A program made the translations under genes and the position numbers. From assembly GCA_028282805.1 (NCBI GenBank), contig JANQHD010000028.1, positions 124,001 to 188,000 of the forward strand: a stretch of 64,000 nt of DNA. The letters are read 5' to 3'. Origin of the DNA: Phycisphaeraceae bacterium (GTDB lineage: Bacteria; Planctomycetota; Phycisphaerae; Phycisphaerales; Zrk34). Below the pieces are notes generated by a model. It did not search any database and had not been told where the DNA came from. It saw only the letters and a list, made by a program, of their open reading frames with translations. This document shows, piece after piece, positions 47,339-56,093 of this stretch; positions within the stretch are counted from its first letter, which is position 1, and every line of letters begins with the position of its first letter.

Positions 47339-48892
47339 ATGGAACCCCAAGCACTCTGGCAGCGTTACCAGCAATACCTGTGCGTCAACGACGAGATCGG
47401 CTTGAGCCTCGACATCAGCCGGATGAACTTCCCCGACGGTTTTTTCGACCGCATGGCCGGGCCGATGGCCGAGGCGTACGCGGCGATGGACGAGTTGGAA
47501 GGCGGGGCGATCGCGAACCCCGACGAGGGGCGGATGGTCGGCCATTACTGGCTGCGCGCCCCGGAGCTGGCACCCGATGGGGACCTTGGCGCGGAGATCA
47601 CCGCGACTTTGGCGCAGGTCAAGGACTTCGCGGCGAAGGTGCACGAGGACCGGTGGACGGACCTTTTGGTGATCGGCATCGGCGGCTCGGCGCTGGGCCC
47701 GCAGTTCGTGGCCGAGGCGCTGGGCGACCCGGTGAGCGACAAGCTTCGGCCGCACTTTTTCGACAACACCGACCCGGCGGGCATGGCGCGGGTGTTGCGT
47801 GAGCTGGGCCACGACCTGCCGAACACGTTGTCGATCGTGATCAGCAAGTCGGGGGGCACGCCCGAGACGCGCAACGGCATGCTCACGGCGAAGGCGGCGT
47901 ACGAGGCGGCGGGTTTGAGCTTCGCGGAGCACGCGGTCGCCGTGACTTCGGACGGCTCGAAGCTGCACCGCACGGCGCAGGACGAGGGTTGGCTGGCGAC
48001 GTTCCCCATGTGGGACTGGGTGGGGGGGCGGACGAGCGTGACCAGCGCGGTGGGGCTGCTGCCGGCGGCGCTGCAGGGGTTGCCGATCGGCAAGCTGTTG
48101 CGTGGCGCCGCCGAGTGCGACGCGGTGACCCGGCGGGCCGACACGATGCACAACCCCGCGGCGCTGTTGGCGCTGATGTGGTACCACGCGACGGGCGGTC
48201 GGGGTGAGAAGGACATGGTGGTGCTGCCGTACAAGGACTCGCTGCTTTTGTTCAGCCGGTACTTGCAGCAGTTAGTCATGGAATCGCTGGGCAAGGAGTT
48301 CGACCTGGAAGGCAACGCGGTGTACCAGGGGATCGCGGTGTACGGCAACAAGGGCTCGACGGACCAGCACGCCTACGTGCAGCAGCTGCGCGAGGGGGTG
48401 AACAACTTTTTTGTGACGTTCATCGAATCGCTGGAGGCGGGCGACGATGCGATCGAGGTCGAGCCGGGCATCACGAGCGGCGACTATTTGCGCGGGTTCA
48501 TGATGGGGACGCGCACGGCGTTGTACGAGGCGGGGCGCGAGTCGATGACGATCACGGTGCCGCGCGTGGATGCGTTTACGGTGGGGGTGTTGATTGCGCT
48601 GTACGAGAGGGCGGTCGGTTTTTACGCGAGCCTGGTGGGGATCAACGCGTACCACCAGCCGGGCGTGGAAGCGGGCAAGAAGGCGGCGGCGGCGGTGCTG
48701 GATTTGCAACGCGCGGTGGTCGAGCACCTGGCGGCGAGCGATGGGGAGCGGACCGCCGAGCAGGTCGCCGAGGCGATCGGCCAAGGCGACGCGGTCGAGT
48801 CGGTGCACAAGCTGCTGGCGGCGCTGGCGGCGAACGGCCGGCTGAAGGCGAACGCGGGGGCGAAGCCCGCGGAGGCGGGGTTTCGTGTGTGA
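47339..48892 (+). CDS. pgi: Glucose-6-phosphate isomerase
   Basis: A 517-residue isomerase of glucose 6-phosphate and fructose 6-phosphate. Sugar-phosphate binding loops [11 protein letters not shown] and [11 protein letters not shown], the segment [12 protein letters not shown], the catalytic Glu region E-S-L-G-K-E, and [10 protein letters not shown] with the ring-opening His are all present. GGAG precedes the ATG at 47339. The C-terminal 40 residues ([15 protein letters not shown]) form a small extra helical domain. A weak hairpin at 48945-48966 may end the transcript. Confidence 0.97.
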   Translation: MEPQALWQRYQQYLCVNDEIGLSLDISRMNFPDGFFDRMAGPMAEAYAAMDELEGGAIANPDEGRMVGHYWLRAPELAPDGDLGAEITATLAQVKDFAAKVHEDRWTDLLVIGIGGSALGPQFVAEALGDPVSDKLRPHFFDNTDPAGMARVLRELGHDLPNTLSIVISKSGGTPETRNGMLTAKAAYEAAGLSFAEHAVAVTSDGSKLHRTAQDEGWLATFPMWDWVGGRTSVTSAVGLLPAALQGLPIGKLLRGAAECDAVTRRADTMHNPAALLALMWYHATGGRGEKDMVVLPYKDSLLLFSRYLQQLVMESLGKEFDLEGNAVYQGIAVYGNKGSTDQHAYVQQLREGVNNFFVTFIESLEAGDDAIEVEPGITSGDYLRGFMMGTRTALYEAGRESMTITVPRVDAFTVGVLIALYERAVGFYASLVGINAYHQPGVEAGKKAAAAVLDLQRAVVEHLAASDGERTAEQVAEAIGQGDAVESVHKLLAALAANGRLKANAGAKPAEAGFRV

Positions 48893-48988
48893 GGGGTGAG
48901 GGCTTGCGTCTCGGCGATCAGCGTGGATCGCGGACATTGCACGGCCGGCGGCCCAAGCGTCGCCGGTTGTTGCGTTTGAATGCTTGTG

Positions 48989-49011
48989 ATCGTTTTTAGT
49001 CTAAAAACGAT
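48989..49011. promoter_or_regulatory. Perfect 23-bp operator-like palindrome
   Basis: ATCGTTTTTAG, one central T, then CTAAAAACGAT. Perfect 11-bp arms and AT-rich centre look like a dimeric repressor site. It lies 235 bases upstream of the -10 candidate of the AsmA-like gene. Confidence 0.55.
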
Positions 49012-49065
49012 GAGCGCCAGGTGGGCACATTGTGTTTGTGAGCGGTTCGGTCTGAGGGGGCGATG

Positions 49066-49102
49066 GGGGAATCCAGATTTGCGCTGCGCTACAGTCCGGC
49101 TT
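49066..49102 (+). repeat. GGGGAATCC...GTCCGGCTT dispersed repeat, copy 1
   Basis: A 37-bp element whose core GCGCTGCGCT lies between imperfect inverse arms (CCAGAT and AGTCCGG here, CCGGAC and GTCCGG in the better copy at 56204). Two more copies are at 53179-53214 (inverse) and 56204-56240. Confidence 0.8.
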
Positions 49103-49283
49103 GTTTGGTGGGCGGTCGTACTTGTAAGTGGGTGTGAGGGAGAAAACGGGCTTGATGGCCTGAAAACGGGGTTTTTGGGTGTAAAAATGTCGCTGAGGGG
49201 GGTGGGTTGAGCCGATATGAAACGAGTTGCGGTAAAATCTGCACGCCGCTGTGGTTGTGCCCGCCTATGGTATTGCTCACCCG

Positions 49284-52200
49284 ATGACGCGAGATGCCAA
49301 GCAACCCGGAACCAAGCCCAGGCGTTGGCGCGTGGGGCTTCGCTGGACGTTTATCGTGCTGGTGCTGTTCATCGTGTTGGGCACGGTGGCGTACTTCGCG
49401 TTGCTGTCGCCGGCGCGGATGAAGCAGATCGCCTCGGGGGTGCTCGAGGGCAAGCTGGGCGGGCGGGTTACGGTGGGTGATGCGCACTTCTCGTTGCGCT
49501 CGTGCCAGCTGGTGCTCGACGACGTGCGGCTGGACGTGCGGGGGGTGGGATCGCCGGCGTCGCAGCTGCTGGCCGCGGACCGGGTGCTGGTGCAGCTCGA
49601 CCGCGACGCGATCTGGAAGGGCGAGTTCATCGCCACGCGGATCGAGGTCGACCAGCCGACGCTGACGCTGGCGGAGATCGACGGCACGCGTCAGATGAAC
49701 TACCACTTTTTGAGTTGGGAAGACGCCGACGAGCCGGAACCCGATCGGCCGATGCCCTTGATCGAGCTGCGCGCCGGCGTGCTGCGCAACTGCGCGTGGT
49801 CGGGCGGCGAGATGGTGGAGCTGGCGTCGACGAACATCAGCGGTTTCCTCAAGCCGTTGGACAACTACCCGCACATCTACTGGCTGAAGGTTTACGAGAC
49901 GGCCGACGGCCGGCAAAAAGAGGGCGGCGTGCAGGTGACGGGGCGGATCGACGTGGAGGCGGACACGGTTGACGCGCGCGTGGAGCAGTTGTCGTTCGAC
50001 AAGCGTTTCGTGCGGTTTTTGCCGTCGAGCGTGCGCGACCTGTGGCACGAGATGGACCCGGTGGGCACGCTGCCGCGCGTGACGTACTCGATGAAGCCAC
50101 AGCTGGGGTGGGAGACGCTGATCCACGTGGAGGACCTGGGCTTCTACCTGCCGGCGCTGAACGCGGGGCCGGACCGCGTGCGGCTGGAGAACGTGAGCGG
50201 GGCGTTCCGCTTGACCAAGACGGGCTTCGAGATCATCGCCGACAAGCTGACCATCGATCGGCTCGAGGGCGAGATCGCGGCGTTGGACCCGGCGCAAGAC
50301 CGCGCGCGGCTCGAGCGGTTGAACAAGGCGTTGGCGCAGGCGCAAAAGCCGCAGATCACCGGTGAGATCGAGGGCATGGTGCACAGCCTGTCGGGCCACT
50401 ACGACGGCTGGCACCCCGAGGCGCCGTTCAACCTGAGCCTGGTGACCGAGGCGTTCGACCTGCCGGAGCAGCCGAGCGTGATCTACGCGTTGCCGGACCC
50501 GGTGCAGCGTGCGTTCCGCATGATCGCGCCGAGCGGCCGGCTGTCGGTGACGATGGCGATGTGGCGCGGCGTCGATGGCGGCGAGCTCGACTACCTCGGC
50601 ACGGCCAAGCTGCTGACCGGCAAGGGGCGCTTCGAGCGCTTCCCCTACGAGATGTCCGACTGCCGCGGCACGATCAGCTTCGACCGCGAGATGATCAAGA
50701 TCCGCAACATCACCGGCCGGACCTCGGGCGACGGGTCGGCGACGATCAACGGCCGGATCACGCTGCCGCGCGTCACCGAGGACTTCGCCGACGGCGACGG
50801 CTTCTACCCCGGCCTCGACCTGACCGTCACCGCGATCGACCTGCCGTTCGACGAGAAGCTGTACGACGCGTTCAAGGACCATTACCGGTCGGCGATCGAC
50901 ATGTTCTTCGACCGCGAAGGCTACGCCGCGCTGCGCGACAGCGGGCGCATCGTGGACTACGACACGTACAACAAGACCGAGCTGGAAGCGGCGCGCGTCC
51001 GCCGGCAGCTGTTCCGCCTCGACAAAGACAAGGACAAGGCGCAGGTCGCCGCGCTCAACGAAGAGCTCGCCGACATCAACCGGCGCCTCGACACGCCGGC
51101 CTTCGAGCTCGGCGGGCGGGCGAACGTGAGCGTGCACGTGCTGCGCAAGCCGGGCGCCGAGCACCACTCGCAGGCGACCACCGAGGTCGACATCGAAGAA
51201 GCGCAGTTCCTGTTCAAGTACTTCCCCTACCCGATGCGCGTGACCCGGGGGCGGGTGCGCATCCGGCCGGGCTACGTCGAGTTCGACGACATCCACATGG
51301 AGGGCCTGGTCGGCGGCAAGGGCGTGGCCAAGGGTTACGTCGCGCTGGCCAGCTCGGAGGAGGGCGCCGGCCACGTGGTGCCGAACGTGAGCTTCACGGG
51401 GTTGGACCTGCCGCTGGCGGAGCTGGTGTACGACGCGCTGCCCGAGGCGCAGGGCCGGTGGCTGCGTCGGATGAAGCTGGCGGGCAACGTCGACGTCGCC
51501 GGCCGGATCATCGCCGACGACCGGCGCGAGACCGACATCGACCTGCTGATCACCACGCGCGACCTGGTCGCCGAGCCGGGCGACGGTTCGTTGCCGTTGA
51601 CCGACCTGGCCAGCGAGCTGCGCGTGACGCTCAAGACGCTGGAGCTGCGCAAGGTCGAGGCCAGGCACCCCGGCGGCACGCTCACGCTCACCGGCGCCGT
51701 CGATTGGACCGACCCCCAGGCGATGAGCACCGAGGTCGACGGCAAGGTCGTGGGCCTGGACCTGGCCGCGCCGCCGTTCGGCGCGATCGGTGAGCTCGTC
51801 GCCGTCGACGAGGACTGGCTCAAGTTCCTCAAGGCCCACGACGTGCGCGGCCGATTCGACGCCGGCTTCCGCTACGTCCGGCTCGGCGACGACAGCGAGT
51901 ACACCGTCCGCCTCATGCCCGGGCCCATCGCCTTCAAGCACGACGGCCGGCCCGTCAAGCTCGAGCAGATGTTCGGCGCCGTCACCGTCGACCCCGTCGG
52001 CCTGCACCTCGACGGCTTCGGCGGCGCGTTCGACGGCGGCCGTCTCGCCACCACCGGCACCATCCGCTTCGACGACACACGCAACGCCCGCCTGTCGTTC
52101 GAGTGCGCCGGCCAACGCGTCACCGACGAGCTGAAGAACGTGCTGCCCGCCGCGCTCGGCCAGCTCATCGACACCCTCAAGATCGACGGCCAGTACAAGA

Positions 52201-53174
52201 TCAACTTCGACGAGGTCGCCATCGCCACCGTCACCGGCAAGCCCACCAGCAGCTCGCACATCAAGGGCGCCGTCGCCCTCAAACAGGGCCGGTGCAAGCT
52301 CGGCCTCGACATCACCGACTTCGACGGCCGGTTCATGGTCGACGTCAAAACCGACGCCGACCAACCACGCCCGCGCTTCACCGTCGACATGCACGGCGAC
52401 CGCCTGAAGATCGGCGGGCGACAGATCACCCAGCTCACCGGCACCCTCAAGAGCGTCGACGGCGCCGACCACCTGATCATCCCCCGCCTGCGCGGACGCA
52501 TGTACGACGGCGCCATCGGCGGCAGCGGCGGCTTCGACCTGTCCGACAAGGCCTACCAGATGCGATTCGAGATGAGCGACGTCGACCTCGACCAGTTCAT
52601 CAAGGCCGGCCAACCCGCCAACGGCGCCGCCGCCGGGCCCGGCGCTCAACCCAGGGCCATGAAGGGCCGGCTGTCGGCCGCGCTCGACCTGCAGGGCAAG
52701 TGGACCGAGGCCAACGGCCCGCTCGCACGCGGCGACATCCTCGTCAAGGACGGCGAGATGTACGACCTGCCCCTCTCCGTCGGCCTGCTCCAGATCGCCA
52801 ACCTCTCCCTGCCCCTCTCCCGCGCCTTCGACCGCGCCGAGATCAGCTACTTCATCAAGGACGGCAAGGTCGTCTTCGAACGCATCGCCCTCGACTCCAA
52901 CGTCGAGGTCGGCGACGAAAAATACATCACCAACCTCGCCGTCCGTGGCGCCGGCCAGATGGACTACAAGACCCAGGCCCTCGACCTGACGCTCAACTCC
53001 TCCAACCCCGGCGGCCTCGACCTCGGCGCGCTGACCGACCTGATCGACGGCTTCAAGAACCAGCTGGTCACCATCCACGTCACCGGCACCCTCGACAAAC
53101 CCGTCACCGAGGTCAAACAGTTCTCCGCCATCACCGCCGCCTGGAACGACGTGTTCGGCAACGACAAAAAGTAA
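49284..53174 (+). CDS. Very large AsmA-like membrane-anchored protein
   Basis: A 1296-residue protein with one N-terminal transmembrane segment (about residues 18-40) and a long periplasmic beta-rich body typical of the AsmA/TamB/YhdP bridge proteins that carry phospholipid between membranes. V-T-V-G-D-A-H-F-S-L-R-S-C-Q-L-V-L-D-D-V-R near the start and repeated G-x-L-x-x-x-G-x-I blocks with a C-terminal AsmA-like region (I-S-Y-F-I-K-D-G-K-V-V-F, N-S-S-N-P-G-G-L-D) support this. The ATG at 49284 is chosen; a GTG at 49251 is close to TAAAAT and possible. A repeat element follows its stop by four bases. Confidence 0.82.
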   Translation: MTRDAKQPGTKPRRWRVGLRWTFIVLVLFIVLGTVAYFALLSPARMKQIASGVLEGKLGGRVTVGDAHFSLRSCQLVLDDVRLDVRGVGSPASQLLAADRVLVQLDRDAIWKGEFIATRIEVDQPTLTLAEIDGTRQMNYHFLSWEDADEPEPDRPMPLIELRAGVLRNCAWSGGEMVELASTNISGFLKPLDNYPHIYWLKVYETADGRQKEGGVQVTGRIDVEADTVDARVEQLSFDKRFVRFLPSSVRDLWHEMDPVGTLPRVTYSMKPQLGWETLIHVEDLGFYLPALNAGPDRVRLENVSGAFRLTKTGFEIIADKLTIDRLEGEIAALDPAQDRARLERLNKALAQAQKPQITGEIEGMVHSLSGHYDGWHPEAPFNLSLVTEAFDLPEQPSVIYALPDPVQRAFRMIAPSGRLSVTMAMWRGVDGGELDYLGTAKLLTGKGRFERFPYEMSDCRGTISFDREMIKIRNITGRTSGDGSATINGRITLPRVTEDFADGDGFYPGLDLTVTAIDLPFDEKLYDAFKDHYRSAIDMFFDREGYAALRDSGRIVDYDTYNKTELEAARVRRQLFRLDKDKDKAQVAALNEELADINRRLDTPAFELGGRANVSVHVLRKPGAEHHSQATTEVDIEEAQFLFKYFPYPMRVTRGRVRIRPGYVEFDDIHMEGLVGGKGVAKGYVALASSEEGAGHVVPNVSFTGLDLPLAELVYDALPEAQGRWLRRMKLAGNVDVAGRIIADDRRETDIDLLITTRDLVAEPGDGSLPLTDLASELRVTLKTLELRKVEARHPGGTLTLTGAVDWTDPQAMSTEVDGKVVGLDLAAPPFGAIGELVAVDEDWLKFLKAHDVRGRFDAGFRYVRLGDDSEYTVRLMPGPIAFKHDGRPVKLEQMFGAVTVDPVGLHLDGFGGAFDGGRLATTGTIRFDDTRNARLSFECAGQRVTDELKNVLPAALGQLIDTLKIDGQYKINFDEVAIATVTGKPTSSSHIKGAVALKQGRCKLGLDITDFDGRFMVDVKTDADQPRPRFTVDMHGDRLKIGGRQITQLTGTLKSVDGADHLIIPRLRGRMYDGAIGGSGGFDLSDKAYQMRFEMSDVDLDQFIKAGQPANGAAAGPGAQPRAMKGRLSAALDLQGKWTEANGPLARGDILVKDGEMYDLPLSVGLLQIANLSLPLSRAFDRAEISYFIKDGKVVFERIALDSNVEVGDEKYITNLAVRGAGQMDYKTQALDLTLNSSNPGGLDLGALTDLIDGFKNQLVTIHVTGTLDKPVTEVKQFSAITAAWNDVFGNDKK

Positions 53175-53178
53175 CCCC

Positions 53179-53214
53179 AAGCCGGACCGAAGCGCAGCGC
53201 AGGTCCGGATCCCC
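53179..53214 (-). repeat. GGGGAATCC...GTCCGGCTT dispersed repeat, copy 2 (inverse)
   Basis: Begins four bases after the stop of the AsmA-like gene, with GGACC and GGTCC arms around the GCGCAGCGC core. It may form a hairpin at the end of that transcript. Confidence 0.85.
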
Positions 53215-53463
53215 GCACAGCAAGACCCAAGCGAGCCCGGCCGTCCCGGCCCGGGCGTCGCCGTCCGCGGCGATCCATACGGCCACGCTGCCCTGCGGGT
53301 CGCGGCTAAACACTTGCCGCTCCGTTGCCGGGCTGTGCTTGTGGATGAGAAGGCGTCATAATAATTATTCTCACTACGATGGTGACGTTCGCGCAGAAGC
53401 ACTTGATGCCCGTGGCGGCGTGGCGATACTGGTGGCGCAGGCCGCGTACACGGAGTCGAACCC
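53215..53463 (+). other. Region before lysE: repeat copy and AT-rich patch
   Basis: Besides the 48-bp direct repeat (53291-53338) it holds an isolated AT-rich patch with the palindrome AATAATTATT (about 53360-53369) and the GGAG (53452-53455) upstream of lysE. A T-arm-like word GGAGTCGAACCC (53452-53463) has no tRNA around it. Confidence 0.4.
53291..53338. repeat. Left copy of an imperfect 48-bp direct repeat flanking lysE
   Basis: Its first 21 bases equal the dispersed repeat at 12138-12158. The whole 48 bp match 54342-54389 at about 38 positions. In the right copy the same sequence is the stop region and last codons of the rluB-like gene. Confidence 0.65.
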
Positions 53464-54087
53464 ATCACCACCACGGGCTTTTACATCTCGTTCCTGCTGG
53501 TCTCGGCGGCGCTCATCGTGGTGCCGGGGCCGAACGTGTTGTTGATCGTGGCGACGTCGCTCGCGCGCGGCCGGCTGCGGGGGTTGCAGACCGTCGCCGG
53601 CACGACGACCGCGATGGCGCTGCAACTGCTCGTCGCGGCACTCGGCACGGCGTGGTTCGCCGCTGCCTTATCGCAAGCGTTCGGCGTGCTCCGCTGGTTG
53701 GGTGTGGCCTATTTGGTTTACCTGGGCGTCACGCGGTTGCGCCAGGCGATCAAGCCGGCGCAGCGAGTTGACGAACCGGACATCGCCGCGTCGTGTGCGT
53801 ATTGGCGTGGGTTTTTGGTGTCGATAACCAACCCGAAGACGATCCTGTTCTTCGGCGCGTTTTTGCCGCAGTTCACCTCGGCGTCGCTGCCGTACGGGCC
53901 GCAGGTCGTGGTGTTGTCCGTGACGTTTCTCGTGCTCGCCGCGGTGTTGGATTCGTGCTACGCGGTCGCCGCCGGCGCGGTCAGCGCCCTCGCTCGCCGC
54001 CCGCTTGCCCGGCGTTGGTCCGACGGGATCGCCGGCACGCTGTACATCGGCTCGGGTGTGGGCCTGGCCCTCGCCCGCCGCGCGTGA
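53464..54087 (+). CDS. LysE/RhtB-family amino-acid exporter with an apparent ATC start
   Basis: A 207-residue membrane protein with six hydrophobic segments, of the LysE/RhtB exporter family. V-V-P-G-P-N-V-L-L-I-V in the first segment, G-V-A-Y-L-V-Y-L-G-V-T-R-L-R and F-L-V-S-I-T-N-P-K-T-I-L-F-F are typical. An annotated start at GTG 53518 would remove half of the first helix. The frame reads I-T-T-T-G-F-Y-I-S-F-L-L upstream, so the family start aligns with ATC at 53464, which has GGAG eight bases before it. No ATG, GTG or TTG lies between the upstream stop (53404) and 53518. Either a rare AUC start is used or the start codon was lost. Confidence 0.8.
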   Translation: MTTTGFYISFLLVSAALIVVPGPNVLLIVATSLARGRLRGLQTVAGTTTAMALQLLVAALGTAWFAAALSQAFGVLRWLGVAYLVYLGVTRLRQAIKPAQRVDEPDIAASCAYWRGFLVSITNPKTILFFGAFLPQFTSASLPYGPQVVVLSVTFLVLAAVLDSCYAVAAGAVSALARRPLARRWSDGIAGTLYIGSGVGLALARRA

Positions 54088-54341
54088 CGACGCTTGCCCC
54101 GCAAGTTCGCTTGCTCAATCGCATAATCTGGCCCGGCTCTCGCACGCAGCAGTGCCACTTACACACGATGAAGGACCGCGCACGACATCGCTCGCGTTGG
54201 CGCTTCAGCACCGATTATTATTCTAATGTTCTTGAGAACTTTAGAATAATAATCGGCGCATCGCATGTTCGATGAGCTGCCCGTGCGGCGTTGTGTGGCG
54301 GGTGGGTGAGCACGCACACATACATACATGCGGGCGCGCTC
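54088..54341. other. Region between convergent lysE and rluB-like genes
   Basis: Contains the 46-bp palindrome (54211-54256) and otherwise no gene or recognisable RNA. A CACACATACATACATG stretch near 54313-54330 is simple-sequence. Confidence 0.5.
54211..54256. repeat. 46-bp near-perfect AT-rich palindrome
   Basis: Arms CCGATTATTATTCTAA (54211-54226) and its exact complement (54241-54256); inside, GTTCT and AGAAC pair again around a TG centre with one T-T mismatch. It could be a bidirectional terminator, a recombination site or a protein-binding site. Confidence 0.85.
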
Positions 54342-54389
54342 CCCCGCGGGGCGCGGCTAAACGATTATCGCTTCTTTGCCGGGCTGCGC
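54342..54389. repeat. Right copy of the 48-bp direct repeat flanking lysE
   Basis: Overlaps the last eight codons and stop of the rluB-like gene and the GTTTAGCC element that follows. See 53291-53338. Confidence 0.65.
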
Positions 54390-55207
54390 TTGGGGCGCTT
54401 CGGCGTAGTGGGGGCCTTGCTCGCGTGGCGGCGCAAGCTCGCCAGCTCCGTGCGGGTCAGCTCGCGCCACTCGCCGGACGCCACGCCCTTGAGCTTGACC
54501 GGGCCCACGGCGGTGCGCACCAGCTTCTTCACCGGGTGCCCGAGCCGCGCCAGCAGCCGGCGGATCTCGCGGTTGCGGCCCTCGCGCAGCGTGATCTCCA
54601 CCCGGCTGCGGTCGTGGTGGCGGTCGATCAGCTTCACGCGCTCGACGCGCGCCTTGACCGCGCCGCCGCGCACCCTGTCGCCGAGGTAGATGCCGCGTTT
54701 CATCTGCTCGATGTCTTGCTCTTCCAGCCGGCCCTTGATCGTCACGCGGTACGTCTTGGGCACCTCGCCGCTGGGGTGCGTCAGCTTCTGCGTCAGCGCC
54801 CCGTCGTCGGTCAGCAGCACCAGCCCGGTCGAGTCGTAGTCCAGCCGGCCCACGCAGAACAACCGCTGCGTGTGCGGCACGAGATCGAACACGCGCCGTC
54901 GGCCCTCCGGGTCGCTATTCGTGCAGATGTAGTTGCGCGGCTTGTTGAGCATCAGGTACGTGTGCCCGCGCCGCTTGCGCCCGATCGGTCGGCCGTCGAC
55001 CTCGACCCGGTCGGCCCCGGGGTCGACCCACACCGGCATCTCGGTCACGGTCCAGCCGTTGACCGACACGCGCAGCTCGTCGATCAGTTCGTCGCACGCC
55101 CGGCGTGAGGCGACGCCCGCCTCGGCCAACAGCTTGTTCAAGCGGACGCCGCGCGACGCGTCGCGCAGCTCGGCGGGGGCCTTCGGTTTCGTTTTTCTCG
55201 GTGACAT
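54365..55207 (-). CDS. rluB: RluB/RsuA-type rRNA pseudouridine synthase
   Basis: A 280-residue pseudouridine synthase. An S4-type RNA-binding domain (R-L-N-K-L-L-A-E-A-G-V-A-S-R-R, about residues 21-70) is followed by the catalytic domain with V-G-R-L-D-Y-D-S-T-G-L-L/V, where the Asp is the nucleophile, K-T-Y-R-V and E-G-R-N-R-E-I-R-R-L. Members of this family modify 23S or 16S rRNA; RluB (U2605) is the best guess. A Lys/Arg-rich tail ends the protein. The ATG at 55207 is preferred to a start 198 bases earlier, because TATGAT (55215-55220) lies seven bases upstream and the domain begins normally. Confidence 0.92.
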   Translation of the reverse strand: MSPRKTKPKAPAELRDASRGVRLNKLLAEAGVASRRACDELIDELRVSVNGWTVTEMPVWVDPGADRVEVDGRPIGRKRRGHTYLMLNKPRNYICTNSDPEGRRRVFDLVPHTQRLFCVGRLDYDSTGLVLLTDDGALTQKLTHPSGEVPKTYRVTIKGRLEEQDIEQMKRGIYLGDRVRGGAVKARVERVKLIDRHHDRSRVEITLREGRNREIRRLLARLGHPVKKLVRTAVGPVKLKGVASGEWRELTRTELASLRRHASKAPTTPKRPKRSPAKKR

Positions 55208-55214
55208 CGGGCAG

Positions 55215-55220
55215 ATCATA
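55215..55220 (-). promoter_or_regulatory. TATGAT -10 element seven bases before the rluB-like start
   Basis: On the minus strand TATGAT, CTGCCCG, ATG. No Shine-Dalgarno. Predicts a leaderless mRNA. Confidence 0.5.
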
Positions 55221-55268
55221 GCAGCCGCCCTTGCCAACGTCTGCCGCCCACGCGAACATGCCCCGATC

Positions 55269-56063
55269 ATGCGATTCCACTGGGTCCAACGCGGCCACGA
55301 GCAACTCGCCACCTCCGTCGACCTGCCCGCCGGCGACGACGGCAACGGCCCCGCGCACCCGACCGTGATCGTCGTGCACGGCCTGACGGGCCAGCGCCTC
55401 GGCAAGAGCTACCACCTCGTCGAGTTCGCGCGCATGCTGAGCGCGCGCGGCCTGGCCGTGGTGCGCTTCGATCAGGCCGGCTGCGGCGAGTCGACCGGGC
55501 GGTTCGAGGAGCTGACCATACCGAGCATGATCGCCGACACCCGCGCGGTGTGCGATTGGGCGGCGGCGCAGCCGTGGTGCGATGCGCAGCGGCTGGCATT
55601 CGTGGGCCTGTCACTCGGCGCGCTGCCGGTGGTGGCGTGCGAAAACGAGTACGGCCCGTTTGCCTCGGCGTTGTGGGCGCCGGTGTACGACATGCCGCGC
55701 GTGTTCGGCAACACCGCCAAGACCGGCCTGCGCGCCATCCTCGAACACCAGGGCTGGGTGCCGTACCGCGGCGTGCGGATCGGCAAGGGCTTCGTCGACA
55801 CGCTCGACGCCGTCGACACCGGCTCGCAGCTCGCCGAGAGCGCCGCGCCGCTGCTGGTCTGCCACTCGCGCGCCGACGACGTGGTGCGTTTCGAGGAGGG
55901 CGAAAGCTACCGCGACCGCTGCGCCGCGATCGGCCGAGCTTGCCAGTTCGTCGAGTTCGTCGACGCTAACCACGACTTCGCCGATTATGCCCACAGGCAG
56001 AAGCTGCTGGAGACGACGGTGGCGTTCATCGCCGAGCGCGCCGGCCGATCTGGTCCCGTGTGA
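55269..56063 (+). CDS. Alpha/beta hydrolase
   Basis: A 264-residue serine hydrolase. V-I-V-V-H-G-L-T-G forms the oxyanion region, the nucleophile Ser is in F-V-G-L-S-L-G-A-L, the acid is in C-H-S-R-A-D-D-V-V and the His in D-A-N-H-D-F. F-D-Q-A-G-C-G-E-S-T-G-R matches the cinnamoyl-esterase or dipeptidyl-peptidase-like esterase group, but the substrate is open. The ATG at 55269 gives the normal length. It diverges from the rluB-like gene, and a tRNA follows 30 bases after its stop. Confidence 0.9.
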   Translation: MRFHWVQRGHEQLATSVDLPAGDDGNGPAHPTVIVVHGLTGQRLGKSYHLVEFARMLSARGLAVVRFDQAGCGESTGRFEELTIPSMIADTRAVCDWAAAQPWCDAQRLAFVGLSLGALPVVACENEYGPFASALWAPVYDMPRVFGNTAKTGLRAILEHQGWVPYRGVRIGKGFVDTLDAVDTGSQLAESAAPLLVCHSRADDVVRFEEGESYRDRCAAIGRACQFVEFVDANHDFADYAHRQKLLETTVAFIAERAGRSGPV

Positions 56064-56093
56064 TTGAGCCGCTAAGATGTGCGGATGCGACGA

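Larger units (their letters stand above)
48893..49250 (+). other. 358-bp region between pgi and the AsmA-like gene
   Basis: Contains a weak hairpin CCGGCG (48945-48950) / CGCCGG (48961-48966) followed by TTGTTG, the operator-like palindrome 48989-49011, one copy of the GGGGAATCC repeat (49066-49102) and a TAAAAT hexamer (49233-49238) that may be the -10 of the next gene. No gene is supported. Confidence 0.5.

Noticed and set aside
48980-49210. 76-codon frame upstream of the AsmA-like gene
   Set aside because: It is largely made of the dispersed GGGGAATCC repeat (giving N-P-D-L-R-C-A) and the palindrome; no coding signal.
53452-53463. T-arm-like word of a tRNA on the minus strand before lysE
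   Set aside because: GGGTTCGACTCC is present, but its T-stem does not pair beyond two bases and no acceptor or anticodon stem exists around it.
49089-53474. Open frame of over 1400 codons antisense to the AsmA-like gene
   Set aside because: Same codon-position artefact; runs through two repeats and has no recognisable domain or start signal.
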